Source: Trinickia acidisoli
GTDB lineage: Bacteria; Pseudomonadota; Gammaproteobacteria; Burkholderiales; Burkholderiaceae
Length of the DNA: 64,000 nucleotides
NCBI RefSeq assembly: GCF_017315725.1
Contig: NZ_JAFLRG010000001.1
Location: forward strand, 496,001 to 560,000
Reading direction: 5' to 3'
Each line of letters starts with the position of its first letter. The first letter of the stretch is position 1. The translations under genes were made by a program, and so were the position numbers. The notes beneath the pieces are model-generated. The model was given only the letters and a program-made list of their open reading frames with translations, did not search any database and had not been told where the DNA came from. This document shows, piece by piece, positions 29,364 to 37,110 of this stretch.

Positions 29364-30572
29364 ATGACCCCGTTCGCTAACGAACATCAGCCGGAAGACG
29401 GCGACATGCACAACACCATCTCGCACGAGATGGAGGATCGCGTCCGGCATCTGCGGGAATCAGGCTATCCGGCCCATATGCGAGACGTGTTCGCGGCCCG
29501 CTGGGGGAGCGGTGAACACTCCCAGATCATGCAGTGCATTTTCGGCTTGAACAAAGACGAATTTGCTCTCGGCGTTGAGCGCGAGTATCCGAGATGGGAA
29601 TCGAGCCCATATCTCTTTAGCAAGCCCTACGACTATGAGCGCGATGGGCCGGGGCGGTATCTCACGGCTTCGCAGTGCGTCGATCTTTATAGTGCTGTGG
29701 CGTTCGCCAACTCAATCGGACTCCTCATGGATGTCCATGTCAGCATTACTTGGGGCTTGCTCGGCATCGAGGATCATTCGGAAGCGGCGAAAGCGCTTCG
29801 CTATGAATTCTTCAAACATCTCCACGACTGGTACCGGCACAAAGTGCCCGGAGGTCGTCCGTTCGTATGGCTGTACGTTCATGAAGATGGTCGCACGCAT
29901 GGGTTCCACACGCATATCCTGACAGCTATTCCCAATGAACTACGTCCTGCATTTCGGAAATGGGTTGAGGCGCGATTGACAGCAATATCGCGCGCTGACG
30001 GACTGCACAAAGACGCATTCGAGATCAGGGCTGCGCCAAGCGATCCCATTTATCGGCAATGGTGCTGGTTGCAGTACCTTTTAAAGAGCGTCAGTGCGAC
30101 TGCGGAGGTGTCGTCCGTCGTGGGGACGTCCCCGTTTGCTCGAGTTGCACAGCTAATCTTGTCGAGGCGGGGGCGGCCCGGCAACGTCCGGTGCAAAAAG
30201 AAGTGCGGCGTATCGAACGCCATCGGGAAACAAAGTCGCCGGAAGGCCGGATTCCGATCCCTGATGGAGCGTGGGGTAGCCGATGTCCGTCGCCTGTATG
30301 CTGGACTCGAATATCTGGGGTACTTACGCCGACACGGTGAAGATATCTCTAGCGACAATGCGCGCCGATTGATTGAGGCCGAGCGGCAAGTCAACGAAAT
30401 CGAAGAGCAGGAGCGTGAAAACGCGCGCAGGAACGCGAAGGCTCGAAGAGCGGCTAGGGCGGTCAGGCGAGTTCAGGCAGAAGAGGAAAAGCTGTCGCAG
30501 GTTCGGTCAGAGCGATTCCAAAAAGAGCAGACGGAACTTACTCAGCGAGCGTTGATGCTTTTCCGGCTCTGA
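29364..30572 (+). CDS. inovirus Gp2-like / HUH replication-type protein
   Basis: A 402-residue protein. The centre has a beta strand followed by a His-x-His motif, FVWLYVHEDGRTHGFHTHIL (His182 and His184), then WLQYLLKSV with Tyr238 and Lys241. That order, HxH then YxxK, is what inovirus Gp2 and other HUH Rep proteins show. The C-terminal 85 residues are a long charged helix rich in Glu and Arg. The ATG at 29364 has GAGG upstream; an ATG at 29352 and a GTG at 29328 are alternatives. Codons 282-314 lie in the 99-bp inverted repeat. Function is inference. Confidence 0.6.
   Translation: MTPFANEHQPEDGDMHNTISHEMEDRVRHLRESGYPAHMRDVFAARWGSGEHSQIMQCIFGLNKDEFALGVEREYPRWESSPYLFSKPYDYERDGPGRYLTASQCVDLYSAVAFANSIGLLMDVHVSITWGLLGIEDHSEAAKALRYEFFKHLHDWYRHKVPGGRPFVWLYVHEDGRTHGFHTHILTAIPNELRPAFRKWVEARLTAISRADGLHKDAFEIRAAPSDPIYRQWCWLQYLLKSVSATAEVSSVVGTSPFARVAQLILSRRGRPGNVRCKKKCGVSNAIGKQSRRKAGFRSLMERGVADVRRLYAGLEYLGYLRRHGEDISSDNARRLIEAERQVNEIEEQERENARRNAKARRAARAVRRVQAEEEKLSQVRSERFQKEQTELTQRALMLFRL
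30207..30305 (+). repeat. 99-bp perfect inverted repeat, coding copy
   Basis: This segment inside the Gp2-like gene starts GGCGTATCGA and ends TATGCTGGA. It is exactly 33 codons and is repeated without a mismatch, in reverse, at 30692-30790. Confidence 0.9.
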
Positions 30573-31120
30573 TGCCGAAACGTCAGAAAAACCGCTTAAG
30601 TACAGACGGCACCCTTTGCAGTGATTTTTTATGTATGTGAATCAAGGGCTTGGCGGCGAGGTCGTGGGGGCGAAGTGTCTACAAACGCCGTTCCAGCATA
30701 CAGGCGACGGACATCGGCTACCCCACGCTCCATCAGGGATCGGAATCCGGCCTTCCGGCGACTTTGTTTCCCGATGGCGTTCGATACGCCACGACGGGGT
30801 AAGTCAGGGGGAAATCGGTTGCTGTCTTGCTTGAGTCTAGTGGGTGGGGGCACGGGTGCTCGGTCACGGTGGACGGCTGCGGTGAGTGTGGAGTACCTAC
30901 GCCGGTCGGAGTTCGTGCAGGAGGGAAGTGTTTCTCTTCACAAAGCGAGCACATATATGTAGTGCCGAGCCATGCCGTTCGTACAGCGACGACCACCGAT
31001 TTTTCGCCAATGGCTCGCCCCTATCTCGGGCGCTGACCACGGTGCCGTAGTTGTAGACTATCGGGAACGTGGAGGGGGAATTCGGTCTTTCCGGGGTCGA
31101 TTCGCCAACGGGTGGAGCAA
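30573..31120. other. intergenic stretch with the second inverted-repeat copy
   Basis: This 548-base gap holds the reverse copy of the 99-bp repeat and otherwise no convincing gene. A minus-strand ORF (30629-30853) contains that copy in the same reading frame as the Gp2-like gene, followed by a 20-residue Pro/Arg-rich tail, but it has no good ribosome site. Confidence 0.6.
30692..30790 (-). repeat. 99-bp perfect inverted repeat, intergenic copy
   Basis: The reverse complement of this segment equals 30207-30305 over 99 bases. The two copies face each other across 386 bases, the arrangement needed for DNA inversion. Confidence 0.9.
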
Positions 31121-31504
31121 ATGAAGAACTGGACGACATCCGCCGTCGCGTTTGCGCTGACCATGTTCTTGGGCTGGTACGGTGGCGCGGACTATTCAGT
31201 GCGAGGCCCAGACCAAGCGTTCTTGGTTGCAGGGGCACTTTGCGCGGCTATATGGTTGTACTTCTATCGCCAACTGCAATTGGGGCTGCATCCCTCCCGC
31301 CTATCGGTCGGGGTTAGACGGAAACTTTGGACTCTGGCGACATTGGTCTTCGTGCTGGCGGATGGCTGGTATGCTGGCGTGAGTCTTACGGTCCGCGGGG
31401 CTCGTGCTGCCGAATTGGTGGTTCTCGCGATGGCGTGTGCCGGTTTAACTTGGGCCTGTCCGGCGTGGACTCCCGTTGAGCTAGGGTCCAGCCAGCGGCG
31501 ATAG
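31121..31504 (+). CDS. hypothetical membrane protein with two similar halves
   Basis: A 127-residue protein with four likely membrane segments. The halves look alike: FLGWYGGADYSVRGPDQAFLVAG in the first and ADGWYAGVSLTVRGARAAELVVL in the second, each a GWY-G-SVRG loop. This suggests an internal duplication. GGAG precedes the ATG at 31121; a GTG at 31112 is also in frame. I know no family for it. Confidence 0.6.
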   Translation: MKNWTTSAVAFALTMFLGWYGGADYSVRGPDQAFLVAGALCAAIWLYFYRQLQLGLHPSRLSVGVRRKLWTLATLVFVLADGWYAGVSLTVRGARAAELVVLAMACAGLTWACPAWTPVELGSSQRR

Positions 31505-31550
31505 ATGCCATCGCGAGAGGCGGTTGGCTGTTAGCCCGAGATTGGGGAGG

Positions 31551-31757
31551 TCAAGATTGTCGCTGTAAAGGAAGAGACGCCAACCAGCGTTCCGCCTCAA
31601 ATTGCGGAATGATCGTCCGTCGCCCAAATTTTCTGGCCGTAAGCCTGCCGGCCTTCATCTCCGCATAAACCGCAGTGCGGCCCACTCCGGCCCATTGACA
31701 AAAGTCGCTTACAGAAAGAACGCCCTTGCTCGCCTGTGATGTTTCGCATTGATCCAT
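31551..31757 (-). CDS. AlpA-like helix-turn-helix regulator/excisionase
   Basis: A 68-residue protein with a MerR/Xis-like winged HTH: VLSVSDFCQWAGVGRTAVYAEMKAGRLTARKFGRRT, then IIPQFEAERWLASLP. Small proteins of this type control integrase expression or act as excisionases on P4-like islands, which fits the integrase 2.6 kb away. Its start faces the TIR gene across a 130-base gap that should contain both promoters. Confidence 0.85.
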   Translation of the reverse strand: MDQCETSQASKGVLSVSDFCQWAGVGRTAVYAEMKAGRLTARKFGRRTIIPQFEAERWLASLPLQRQS

Positions 31758-31887
31758 ATTGCATCTCTCTGCACGTTGGTTGATCGTGCCGGGATATAGT
31801 GGAGTCCGTGGATGTTCGGAACAGGCGGTGCGACTGGGCCGTGAGGCGCTGGTTGCGCGATACAGATTTGGGAATTTGAGACCTAAC

Positions 31888-32757
31888 GTGATTACTTTGA
31901 AGAAGCGGGCGCAGGCGTATTTTCGGGACAAGTACCCGAGTTCAGTGCTGTATGAGTGCGACTTTCTTCAACCGCCTGACGGGCTTACAGTGCATTCGAT
32001 TGTTGCCTTCAACTTCGATACCGGGGTTATGCACCCGCTCTTGGCTGTTCCGCAATTAGGTGGTAACGCTGCAAATGAGCTTGAATACATGATGTATCTG
32101 CGTCCGCGCCAAATAGCAGAGGCGAGGTCTAACATCATGATAGAGACGCAAGCTCCGAAACGACAAAAGCGGCGGAGCGCCGATCTCGTGGATGGGCCGG
32201 TTCTAACGCTTTACACTGATCAACTGGCCATTGATGCGGGTAGCCTTATAAACAAATTCGACGAGGTGGGTATGGCGGTTGATGTGGTCTCGGAGGATGA
32301 GCTTCATCAAAGCGCATTCATTTCTTATGGCGGCCCCGACGAGAAGGTCGTCGCGGAAATGAACTCGTTTTTGACCCGGAATGGGGTGAAGACGTGGTTC
32401 TTTCCCGTCGATAAGCTGCCGGGACAAAAGCTGCATCGAATGATGTACAACGGCGTCAATACCCATGACCGGATCCTCCTGGTGTGCTCGAAGTCGTCGC
32501 TTTCTCGTCCCGGTGTAATGAATGAAATCGAGCGCGTATTGGAGCGGGAGGCTCGTGAGGGAGGAAGCGATATCCTGATTCCCCTGTCGATCGATGATTT
32601 TCTCTTTAGCGACCAGTTCGTCTCAACCAGACCGGATATCGTTGACCAAATCAAGTCGCGAGTGGCTGCTACGGTGCCGAATCCAAAGAGCAACAGGGAT
32701 GGGTTCGAGCAGGAAATGTCTCGGGTGGTTGCTGCCCTGAGGCGAGGCGGTGCGTGA
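31888..32757 (+). CDS. TIR-domain protein, candidate antiphage NADase effector
   Basis: A 289-residue protein. The N-terminal part (1-140) is unrecognised and begins ITLKKRAQAYFRDKYPSSVLYECDFL. The C-terminal TIR domain starts near 142 with SAFISYGGPDEKVVAEMNSFL, continues VKTWFFPVDKLPGQKLHRMM and RILLVCSKSSLS, and has Glu213 in GVMNEIERVL at the position of the catalytic Glu of NAD-cleaving TIRs. It stands alone next to alpA. I chose the GTG at 31888 because it leaves room for a promoter; an ATG at 31759 would add 43 residues. The defence role is inference. Confidence 0.75.
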   Translation: MITLKKRAQAYFRDKYPSSVLYECDFLQPPDGLTVHSIVAFNFDTGVMHPLLAVPQLGGNAANELEYMMYLRPRQIAEARSNIMIETQAPKRQKRRSADLVDGPVLTLYTDQLAIDAGSLINKFDEVGMAVDVVSEDELHQSAFISYGGPDEKVVAEMNSFLTRNGVKTWFFPVDKLPGQKLHRMMYNGVNTHDRILLVCSKSSLSRPGVMNEIERVLEREAREGGSDILIPLSIDDFLFSDQFVSTRPDIVDQIKSRVAATVPNPKSNRDGFEQEMSRVVAALRRGGA

Positions 32758-32994
32758 AGACAAAGCCGGTCTCTGTCCGTTGCGATAGAGGTGTAAAAGG
32801 TTGGACTAGATCAAACACGCAGCGCCAGATTGGCTGACTCAGTTTGGCCGACCGCATTCGGCGGCAGTCGGCCATGAGGAGGCGCTCGCCAGTGCAATCG
32901 ACAGGGCGTTTGCGCGGCGGCTCGGGCATCAGCCATTCGCGATTGGCGGGTACTCAGCGGTTGCCGCGAAACTCGGCAATCGCGAGAAAGCGGA

Positions 32995-33162
32995 TCAGGT
33001 GATCCGCTTGACGGTGCCTTTCTTCTTGCAAGCCATGCACGAAAACTGGTGATAATTCCCGGGGATGTTTTGCTTGCCGGGGCACTTCACGCACTTGACG
33101 TCGCCGCAATTGCTGCAACGGAAGATTGTGCCGCAGTCTTTCCCGCAATTTGAGCATTTCAT
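32995..33162 (-). CDS. small zinc-ribbon protein
   Basis: A 55-residue protein with nine Cys in pairs: MKCSNCGKDC, FRCSNCGDVKCVKCPGK and FSCMACKKKG. This pattern is enough for two zinc knuckles or ribbons. It starts 35 bases after the stop of the UDG-like gene on the same strand, so it is probably its operon partner. The ribosome site is weak, but Cys spacing and codon choice are not what an accidental frame would give. Function unknown. Confidence 0.7.
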   Translation of the reverse strand: MKCSNCGKDCGTIFRCSNCGDVKCVKCPGKQNIPGNYHQFSCMACKKKGTVKRIT

Positions 33163-33197
33163 GATGTTGGCCGTTTTGGTGTTGGTAATAGGAGGCT

Positions 33198-33917
33198 TTA
33201 CTTGAGCATGAATTCAGCGATGAATTCACCTGTCTTTTGGATCAACGCGTTGCTATTCAGCCCGTTGGCCCCGGAAAAGTGAGGAATGACGACCAAGCGC
33301 TTGCCGTCGCTGTTTTTGTGAAAAATGCGTCGGTGGGAATGCTCCGTCGAAATCTGCGTTTCTTCCATTCCGCTCTCGGTGCCGAACACGGCCACGGCGA
33401 AATCACGACGGAAGCCGATGCCAAGGCCGATGAAAATGCTGGGCGAGTGTTCGCTGATCCAATTCTGTATGACCGGGAAACGGTACTTTCGACACCAAGC
33501 TTGATATTGAAGCTTGTTCGTAATGCCCGTCTCTTGGATGACATGCTCAGGCCATTTCTCCACGTCGTGACACGCGTAGGGATATATATTTCCCTTGAAG
33601 TAGCCCGGCGAACCTTTCACGAAGGGCTGGTGTCGCTGAGCGAAGTCGAGCCAATCATCGACTTGGAAGCCTCGAATTGCGGCGAGAAGTTTGAATGCCT
33701 TGACGTTGTAGGGCCATCGACGCTGCATCGCGATCGAGTAAGAATCGTCGCCGTCGGCCTCATTGCTTTCGAACGACTCGTCGTGAATGCTCTTGTAAGT
33801 TCCGTGCTCGATGCCAAACAGCCAGATGGACGGATTGGAGGGCGTTCCCGCTGCAAGTTCATCGCTGTCGCACCCGGAAAATTTGGTGACGGCGTCTTCG
33901 GTGAATGTGTTCAGCAT
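33198..33917 (-). CDS. uracil-DNA-glycosylase-superfamily-like protein
   Basis: A 239-residue protein. The layout resembles UDG-fold glycosylases: IWLFGIEHG at 31-39 in the place of the first active-site loop, GNIYPYA at about 109-115, SIFIGLGIGF at about 160-169, and IPHFSGANGLNS at 211-222 in the place of the HPSPLS-type loop. The residues are not those of family 1 Ung, so substrate and even catalysis are uncertain. The ATG at 33917 begins the conserved part; the ORF stays open to 34349 as noise. The zinc-ribbon gene follows it. Confidence 0.5.
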   Translation of the reverse strand: MLNTFTEDAVTKFSGCDSDELAAGTPSNPSIWLFGIEHGTYKSIHDESFESNEADGDDSYSIAMQRRWPYNVKAFKLLAAIRGFQVDDWLDFAQRHQPFVKGSPGYFKGNIYPYACHDVEKWPEHVIQETGITNKLQYQAWCRKYRFPVIQNWISEHSPSIFIGLGIGFRRDFAVAVFGTESGMEETQISTEHSHRRIFHKNSDGKRLVVIPHFSGANGLNSNALIQKTGEFIAEFMLK

Positions 33918-34362
33918 TGGCCTTTGCTCGTGATTGAGGATGGTGGAACCGTCTCGACGTGCTCCTAACCTTCCTCTCTTTCTACAAATATTTTGCGGAA
34001 TCGGCGATCTTGGTCCGAGAGCGAGTCCCTCGCGAAAGGGGAGCAGGCAGGCGCACGGTGTAGGCTGCAACGGCGCGCCACGGGTCCATCTTAGCAAGAC
34101 GCGGGATCCCATCACTGGCTGTCGCAGCACGTATCGGCCACCGCCTGCGGCCGAGCGATTCATTCGCCGTGGGTGCATGGCTGTTGGTCTCTGGAGGCAG
34201 ACATTGCGGTCACGACGATCCGTATGACGGCATCGGGGCGAGAGGCGCCAGTTGCTGAGATCTAATCTGACTTTGACTGACCGATCAGATCTCGACTTAT
34301 ACAGATAGAGGCTCGCAAGTTCTCCGTCAGCCGGTTCATCGAATCGCAACGGACCGTCTTGC
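33918..34362. other. gene-free stretch downstream of integrase
   Basis: The 445-base gap has no supported gene. It holds an inverted repeat, GAGATCT at 34257-34263 with AGATCTC at 34287-34293, around a loop with partial internal pairing. That could end integrase transcription or act in control of the UDG-like gene. Confidence 0.4.
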
Positions 34363-35682
34363 TCAAGCAGCGCTTTCGCGTTTTATCGGAACGACATTCT
34401 CAGTGCCACGCCTCCACTGATCGAGGAGGTCGGCCCACTGCTGCATCATTTTCGCCCGATCCTGCATATAGTCCGCGTGGTTGTAAGTACGACGAACCGA
34501 ATTGGGTTCGGCGTGGGCAAGCTGGCGCTCGATCCAATCTGACGAGAAACCAAGTTCGTTGAGTCGCGTGCTGCCGGTGGTCCTGGCCGCGTGTGGGCTG
34601 AACTTTCCTGACCAGCCGAGGACATGCAGCATCTGCCGGAATGCGGCAGTTACCATCGGCTTCGCTTTATCGTCGCGGTGCGGGAAAACGTGTTTCCTGT
34701 TGCCGGTCAGCGTCTTCATGCCGTTTAGTATCTCGATTGCCTGCGTTGGCAAGGGGAGCGCGTGCTCCCGGCGCTTTTTCATTCGTTCCGCAGGAATGCG
34801 CCACTGGGCTTCGGCAAGATCGAATTCCTCCCATTCCGCTTCGATGACTTCCGAGGGGCGTGCCAATGTCAACCACATGAGCTTGAACGCGCTTTGAGTT
34901 TGAAAGTTGCCGCCGTGCCCGTCCACGTCTCTCAGCAGTTGGCCGATTTCCGTGATGTCCAAGGCTCGTTTGTGTTGCGTCTTGTTCTTGGGCAACGCTT
35001 CACGCCATTGATACACCGGATTGGCGTCAACGCGGAAGGTCTCTGCCGCTAACTCGAAAATCCCGAACATCGTCCGCTTGGCTTCGGCCATGACGGATGG
35101 GCCGTTGTTGCTATGCGCTTTTTTCAGTATGTCGAGGACCATGCTCGGCGTAATCGCCCGGACGGGGAGATCGCCAATAGACGGCGACACGACCCGCTTC
35201 AGCATATCGAGCCTACGTTTCTTCGTAACGTCTTCCCAATCCTTCAGTGCCAACCATTCGTCGGTTAGGGCATTGAAGGTGCTGGCGTGCCCATGGATGG
35301 TTTTCAGGCGCTCGATCTTTCGCTGTTGAGCGGGGTGTTGCCCTTGCTTGACCAGTTTCCGGGCAGCGTCAGCCTGTTCCCGTGCTTCTTTCAGCGAGGT
35401 TTCCGGATAGCTGCCAATCGCGTAGCGGTTTTCCTTGCCGCCCAAGCGATATTTCCAGCGCCAGAGCTTGGAACCTCGTGGGGAGACTTCCAGATAAAGC
35501 CCGTCGCCGACCGCATACTTGTATGGCTTGTCAGCCGGTTTCAGCACACGTAGCGCAGCGTCGCTGACTCGTGGCTTCGATGCGCGAGGGGAGGGGGCGA
35601 CGCTGGAGGTGGGGGCTTCCCCTGCATCGGCAGGGGCAATTGGCTGACTTGGGGGGCATGATTCCTTGGAGGTATCGGGCAT
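34363..35682 (-). CDS. int: P4-type tyrosine integrase
   Basis: A 439-residue integrase with an N-terminal DUF4102 domain (about 40-125, ending near SYPETSLKEAREQADAAR), a central SAM-like domain and a C-terminal catalytic domain. The catalytic set is visible: Arg275 in LARPSEV, His364-Ala-Ala-Arg367, His390 and the nucleophile Tyr400 in RRTYNHADY. All are present, so it should be active. It is next to the proposed attR in the ychF 3' end. Confidence 0.95.
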   Translation of the reverse strand: MPDTSKESCPPSQPIAPADAGEAPTSSVAPSPRASKPRVSDAALRVLKPADKPYKYAVGDGLYLEVSPRGSKLWRWKYRLGGKENRYAIGSYPETSLKEAREQADAARKLVKQGQHPAQQRKIERLKTIHGHASTFNALTDEWLALKDWEDVTKKRRLDMLKRVVSPSIGDLPVRAITPSMVLDILKKAHSNNGPSVMAEAKRTMFGIFELAAETFRVDANPVYQWREALPKNKTQHKRALDITEIGQLLRDVDGHGGNFQTQSAFKLMWLTLARPSEVIEAEWEEFDLAEAQWRIPAERMKKRREHALPLPTQAIEILNGMKTLTGNRKHVFPHRDDKAKPMVTAAFRQMLHVLGWSGKFSPHAARTTGSTRLNELGFSSDWIERQLAHAEPNSVRRTYNHADYMQDRAKMMQQWADLLDQWRRGTENVVPIKRESAA

Positions 35683-35691
35683 GATTCTGTA

Positions 35692-35711
35692 TGCCCCTTA
35701 TGATGCCCCCA
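35692..35711. repeat. candidate integrase arm site, right
   Basis: TGCCCC followed 8 bases on by TGCCCCCA, just upstream of the integrase start. It is similar to 23656-23675 at the other end and is a candidate arm-binding site. Confidence 0.4.
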
Positions 35712-35755
35712 CATCGACAGAATATCAACGAACAGTCACGAACTCTGATGAACTG

Positions 35756-35779
35756 AAACCCTTTGTATTTAAAGGGTTT
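35756..35779. terminator. perfect 9-bp stem-loop between integrase and ychF
   Basis: AAACCCTTT and AAAGGGTTT pair around GTATTT. It lies about 50 bases past the ychF stop, so it may end ychF transcription. It may equally belong to the integrase recombination region. Confidence 0.45.
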
Positions 35780-35826
35780 GGCTGAATCTGCGAATGTCGG
35801 CGAACACCCAAGAACAACAGTTCATG

Positions 35827-35840
35827 CTTACACGTTGAAC
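35827..35840. repeat. candidate attR, ychF stop region
   Basis: CTTACACGTTGAAC covers the ychF stop codon and last three codons. It matches 23581-23594 in 12 of 14 bases. Confidence 0.4.
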
Positions 35841-36922
35841 AAGAAATTCATCACGTCGCCGTCGTGCACGACGTATTCCTTGCCTTCGGCGCGCATCTTG
35901 CCCGCTTCCTTCGCGCCTTGCTCACCCTTGTAAGCAACGTAATCGCCGAACGAGATCGTCTGCGCGCGAATGAAGCCGCGCTCGAAGTCCGTATGGATGG
36001 CGCCCGCCGCTTGCGGCGCCGTATCGCCGATATGGATCGTCCAGGCACGCACTTCCTTCACGCCGGCCGTGAAGTACGTCTGCAGGCCGAGCAGCTTGAA
36101 GCCGGCGCGGATCACGCGGTTCAGGCCAGGCTCGTCCATGCCCATGTCGGCAAGGAACACTTCCTTGTCTTCGTCGGCGAGATCGGCGATCTCGGCTTCG
36201 ATCGCCGCGCACACCGCGATGACGGGCGACTTCTCCGCCTGCGCGTGCTTTCGCACCGCGTCCAGATGCGGGTTGTTCTCGAAGCCGTCGTCCTTGACGT
36301 TGGCGACGTACATCGTCGGCTTGGCGGTGATGAGGCAGAACGGCTTGAGCAGCGCCGCCTCGTCGTCGGTCAGATCGAGCGCGCGAATCGGCTTGGCGGC
36401 ATCGAGCTGAGCGCGCGCCTTTTCGAGCACGGCGGCGAGCTTCACGGCTTCCTTGTCGTTGCCCGACTTGGCCGCCTTTGCGTAGCGCGTCAGGGCCTTT
36501 TCGACGGTTGCCAAATCGGCGAGTGCGAGTTCGGTATTGATGACTTCGATGTCCGACAGCGGATCGACCTTGCCGGCAACGTGGATGACGTTTTCATCCT
36601 CGAAGCAGCGCACTACGTGCGTGATCGCATCGGTTTCGCGGATGTTAGCGAGGAACTGATTGCCGAGCCCTTCGCCCTTGCTCGCGCCGGCAACGAGACC
36701 GGCGATGTCGACGAACTCGACGACGGCCGGCACGATGCGCTCGGGCGTGACGATGTCGGCAAGCGCCTTGAGCCGCGCGTCGGGTACTTCAACCACTCCG
36801 ACATTCGGCTCGATCGTGCAGAACGGATAGTTCTCGGCGGCAATGCCCGCCTTGGTCAGCGCGTTGAACAGGGTGGACTTGCCGACGTTGGGCAGGCCGA
36901 CGATGCCGCATTTGAGGCTCAT
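35828..36922 (-). CDS. ychF: redox-regulated ATPase YchF (Obg family)
   Basis: A 364-residue universal P-loop NTPase that prefers ATP and associates with ribosomes. The Walker A motif is [15 protein letters not shown] at residues 8-22, with [17 protein letters not shown] as G3, and a C-terminal TGS-like domain ending in the usual DVMNFLFNV. It begins MSLKCGIVG at 36922; the upstream open frame to 37108 is not family sequence. Its 3' end is the proposed island attachment site. Confidence 0.96.
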   Translation of the reverse strand: MSLKCGIVGLPNVGKSTLFNALTKAGIAAENYPFCTIEPNVGVVEVPDARLKALADIVTPERIVPAVVEFVDIAGLVAGASKGEGLGNQFLANIRETDAITHVVRCFEDENVIHVAGKVDPLSDIEVINTELALADLATVEKALTRYAKAAKSGNDKEAVKLAAVLEKARAQLDAAKPIRALDLTDDEAALLKPFCLITAKPTMYVANVKDDGFENNPHLDAVRKHAQAEKSPVIAVCAAIEAEIADLADEDKEVFLADMGMDEPGLNRVIRAGFKLLGLQTYFTAGVKEVRAWTIHIGDTAPQAAGAIHTDFERGFIRAQTISFGDYVAYKGEQGAKEAGKMRAEGKEYVVHDGDVMNFLFNV

Positions 36923-37110
36923 GGGAAAAACCTGGCTAGATCTCGAAAGGCGACAATTGTAACGCTTTCGGCTTCCCGGCCCGCCCCCGGCGAAGCGCGC
37001 CGGCCAAACGAGGACCGCCCTCGCTCGGCAAACAGGCCGGGGTCGAACACGTGTGCGCCGGGCGGCATCCCCAATGCTAAACTTCGTCGCGTGTGCACAG
37101 AGATGCACCG

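Larger units (their letters stand above)
23581..35840. mobile_element. integrative genomic island inserted at the ychF 3' end
   Basis: A P4-type integrase gene is at the right end beside ychF. Inside are an AlpA-type regulator, a Gp2/HUH-like gene, defence-like genes and an IS66 element, all with lower GC and less Burkholderia-like codon use than the flanks. Short imperfect repeats at 23581-23594 and 35827-35840 are the best candidate att sites. The right side is well supported by the integrase and the switch to ychF; the left side rests on short matches only. Confidence 0.65.

Noticed and set aside
30629..30853. Minus-strand ORF holding the intergenic repeat copy as a real gene
   Set aside because: No ribosome site, and apart from the repeat its sequence is featureless; kept only as a possible inversion product.
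32954..33229. 91-codon minus-strand ORF overlapping the zinc-ribbon gene
   Set aside because: It is a shifted frame; the neighbouring 55-codon frame with nine paired Cys is the one that makes sense.
33198..33917. Calling the island glycosylase-like protein a family 1 Ung
   Set aside because: It lacks GQDPYH and HPSPLS, and a true ung is present at 47543-48433.
23516..35827. tRNA gene as the integrase target
   Set aside because: I looked at both island ends for a tRNA-like cloverleaf and saw none; the ychF end is the better candidate.
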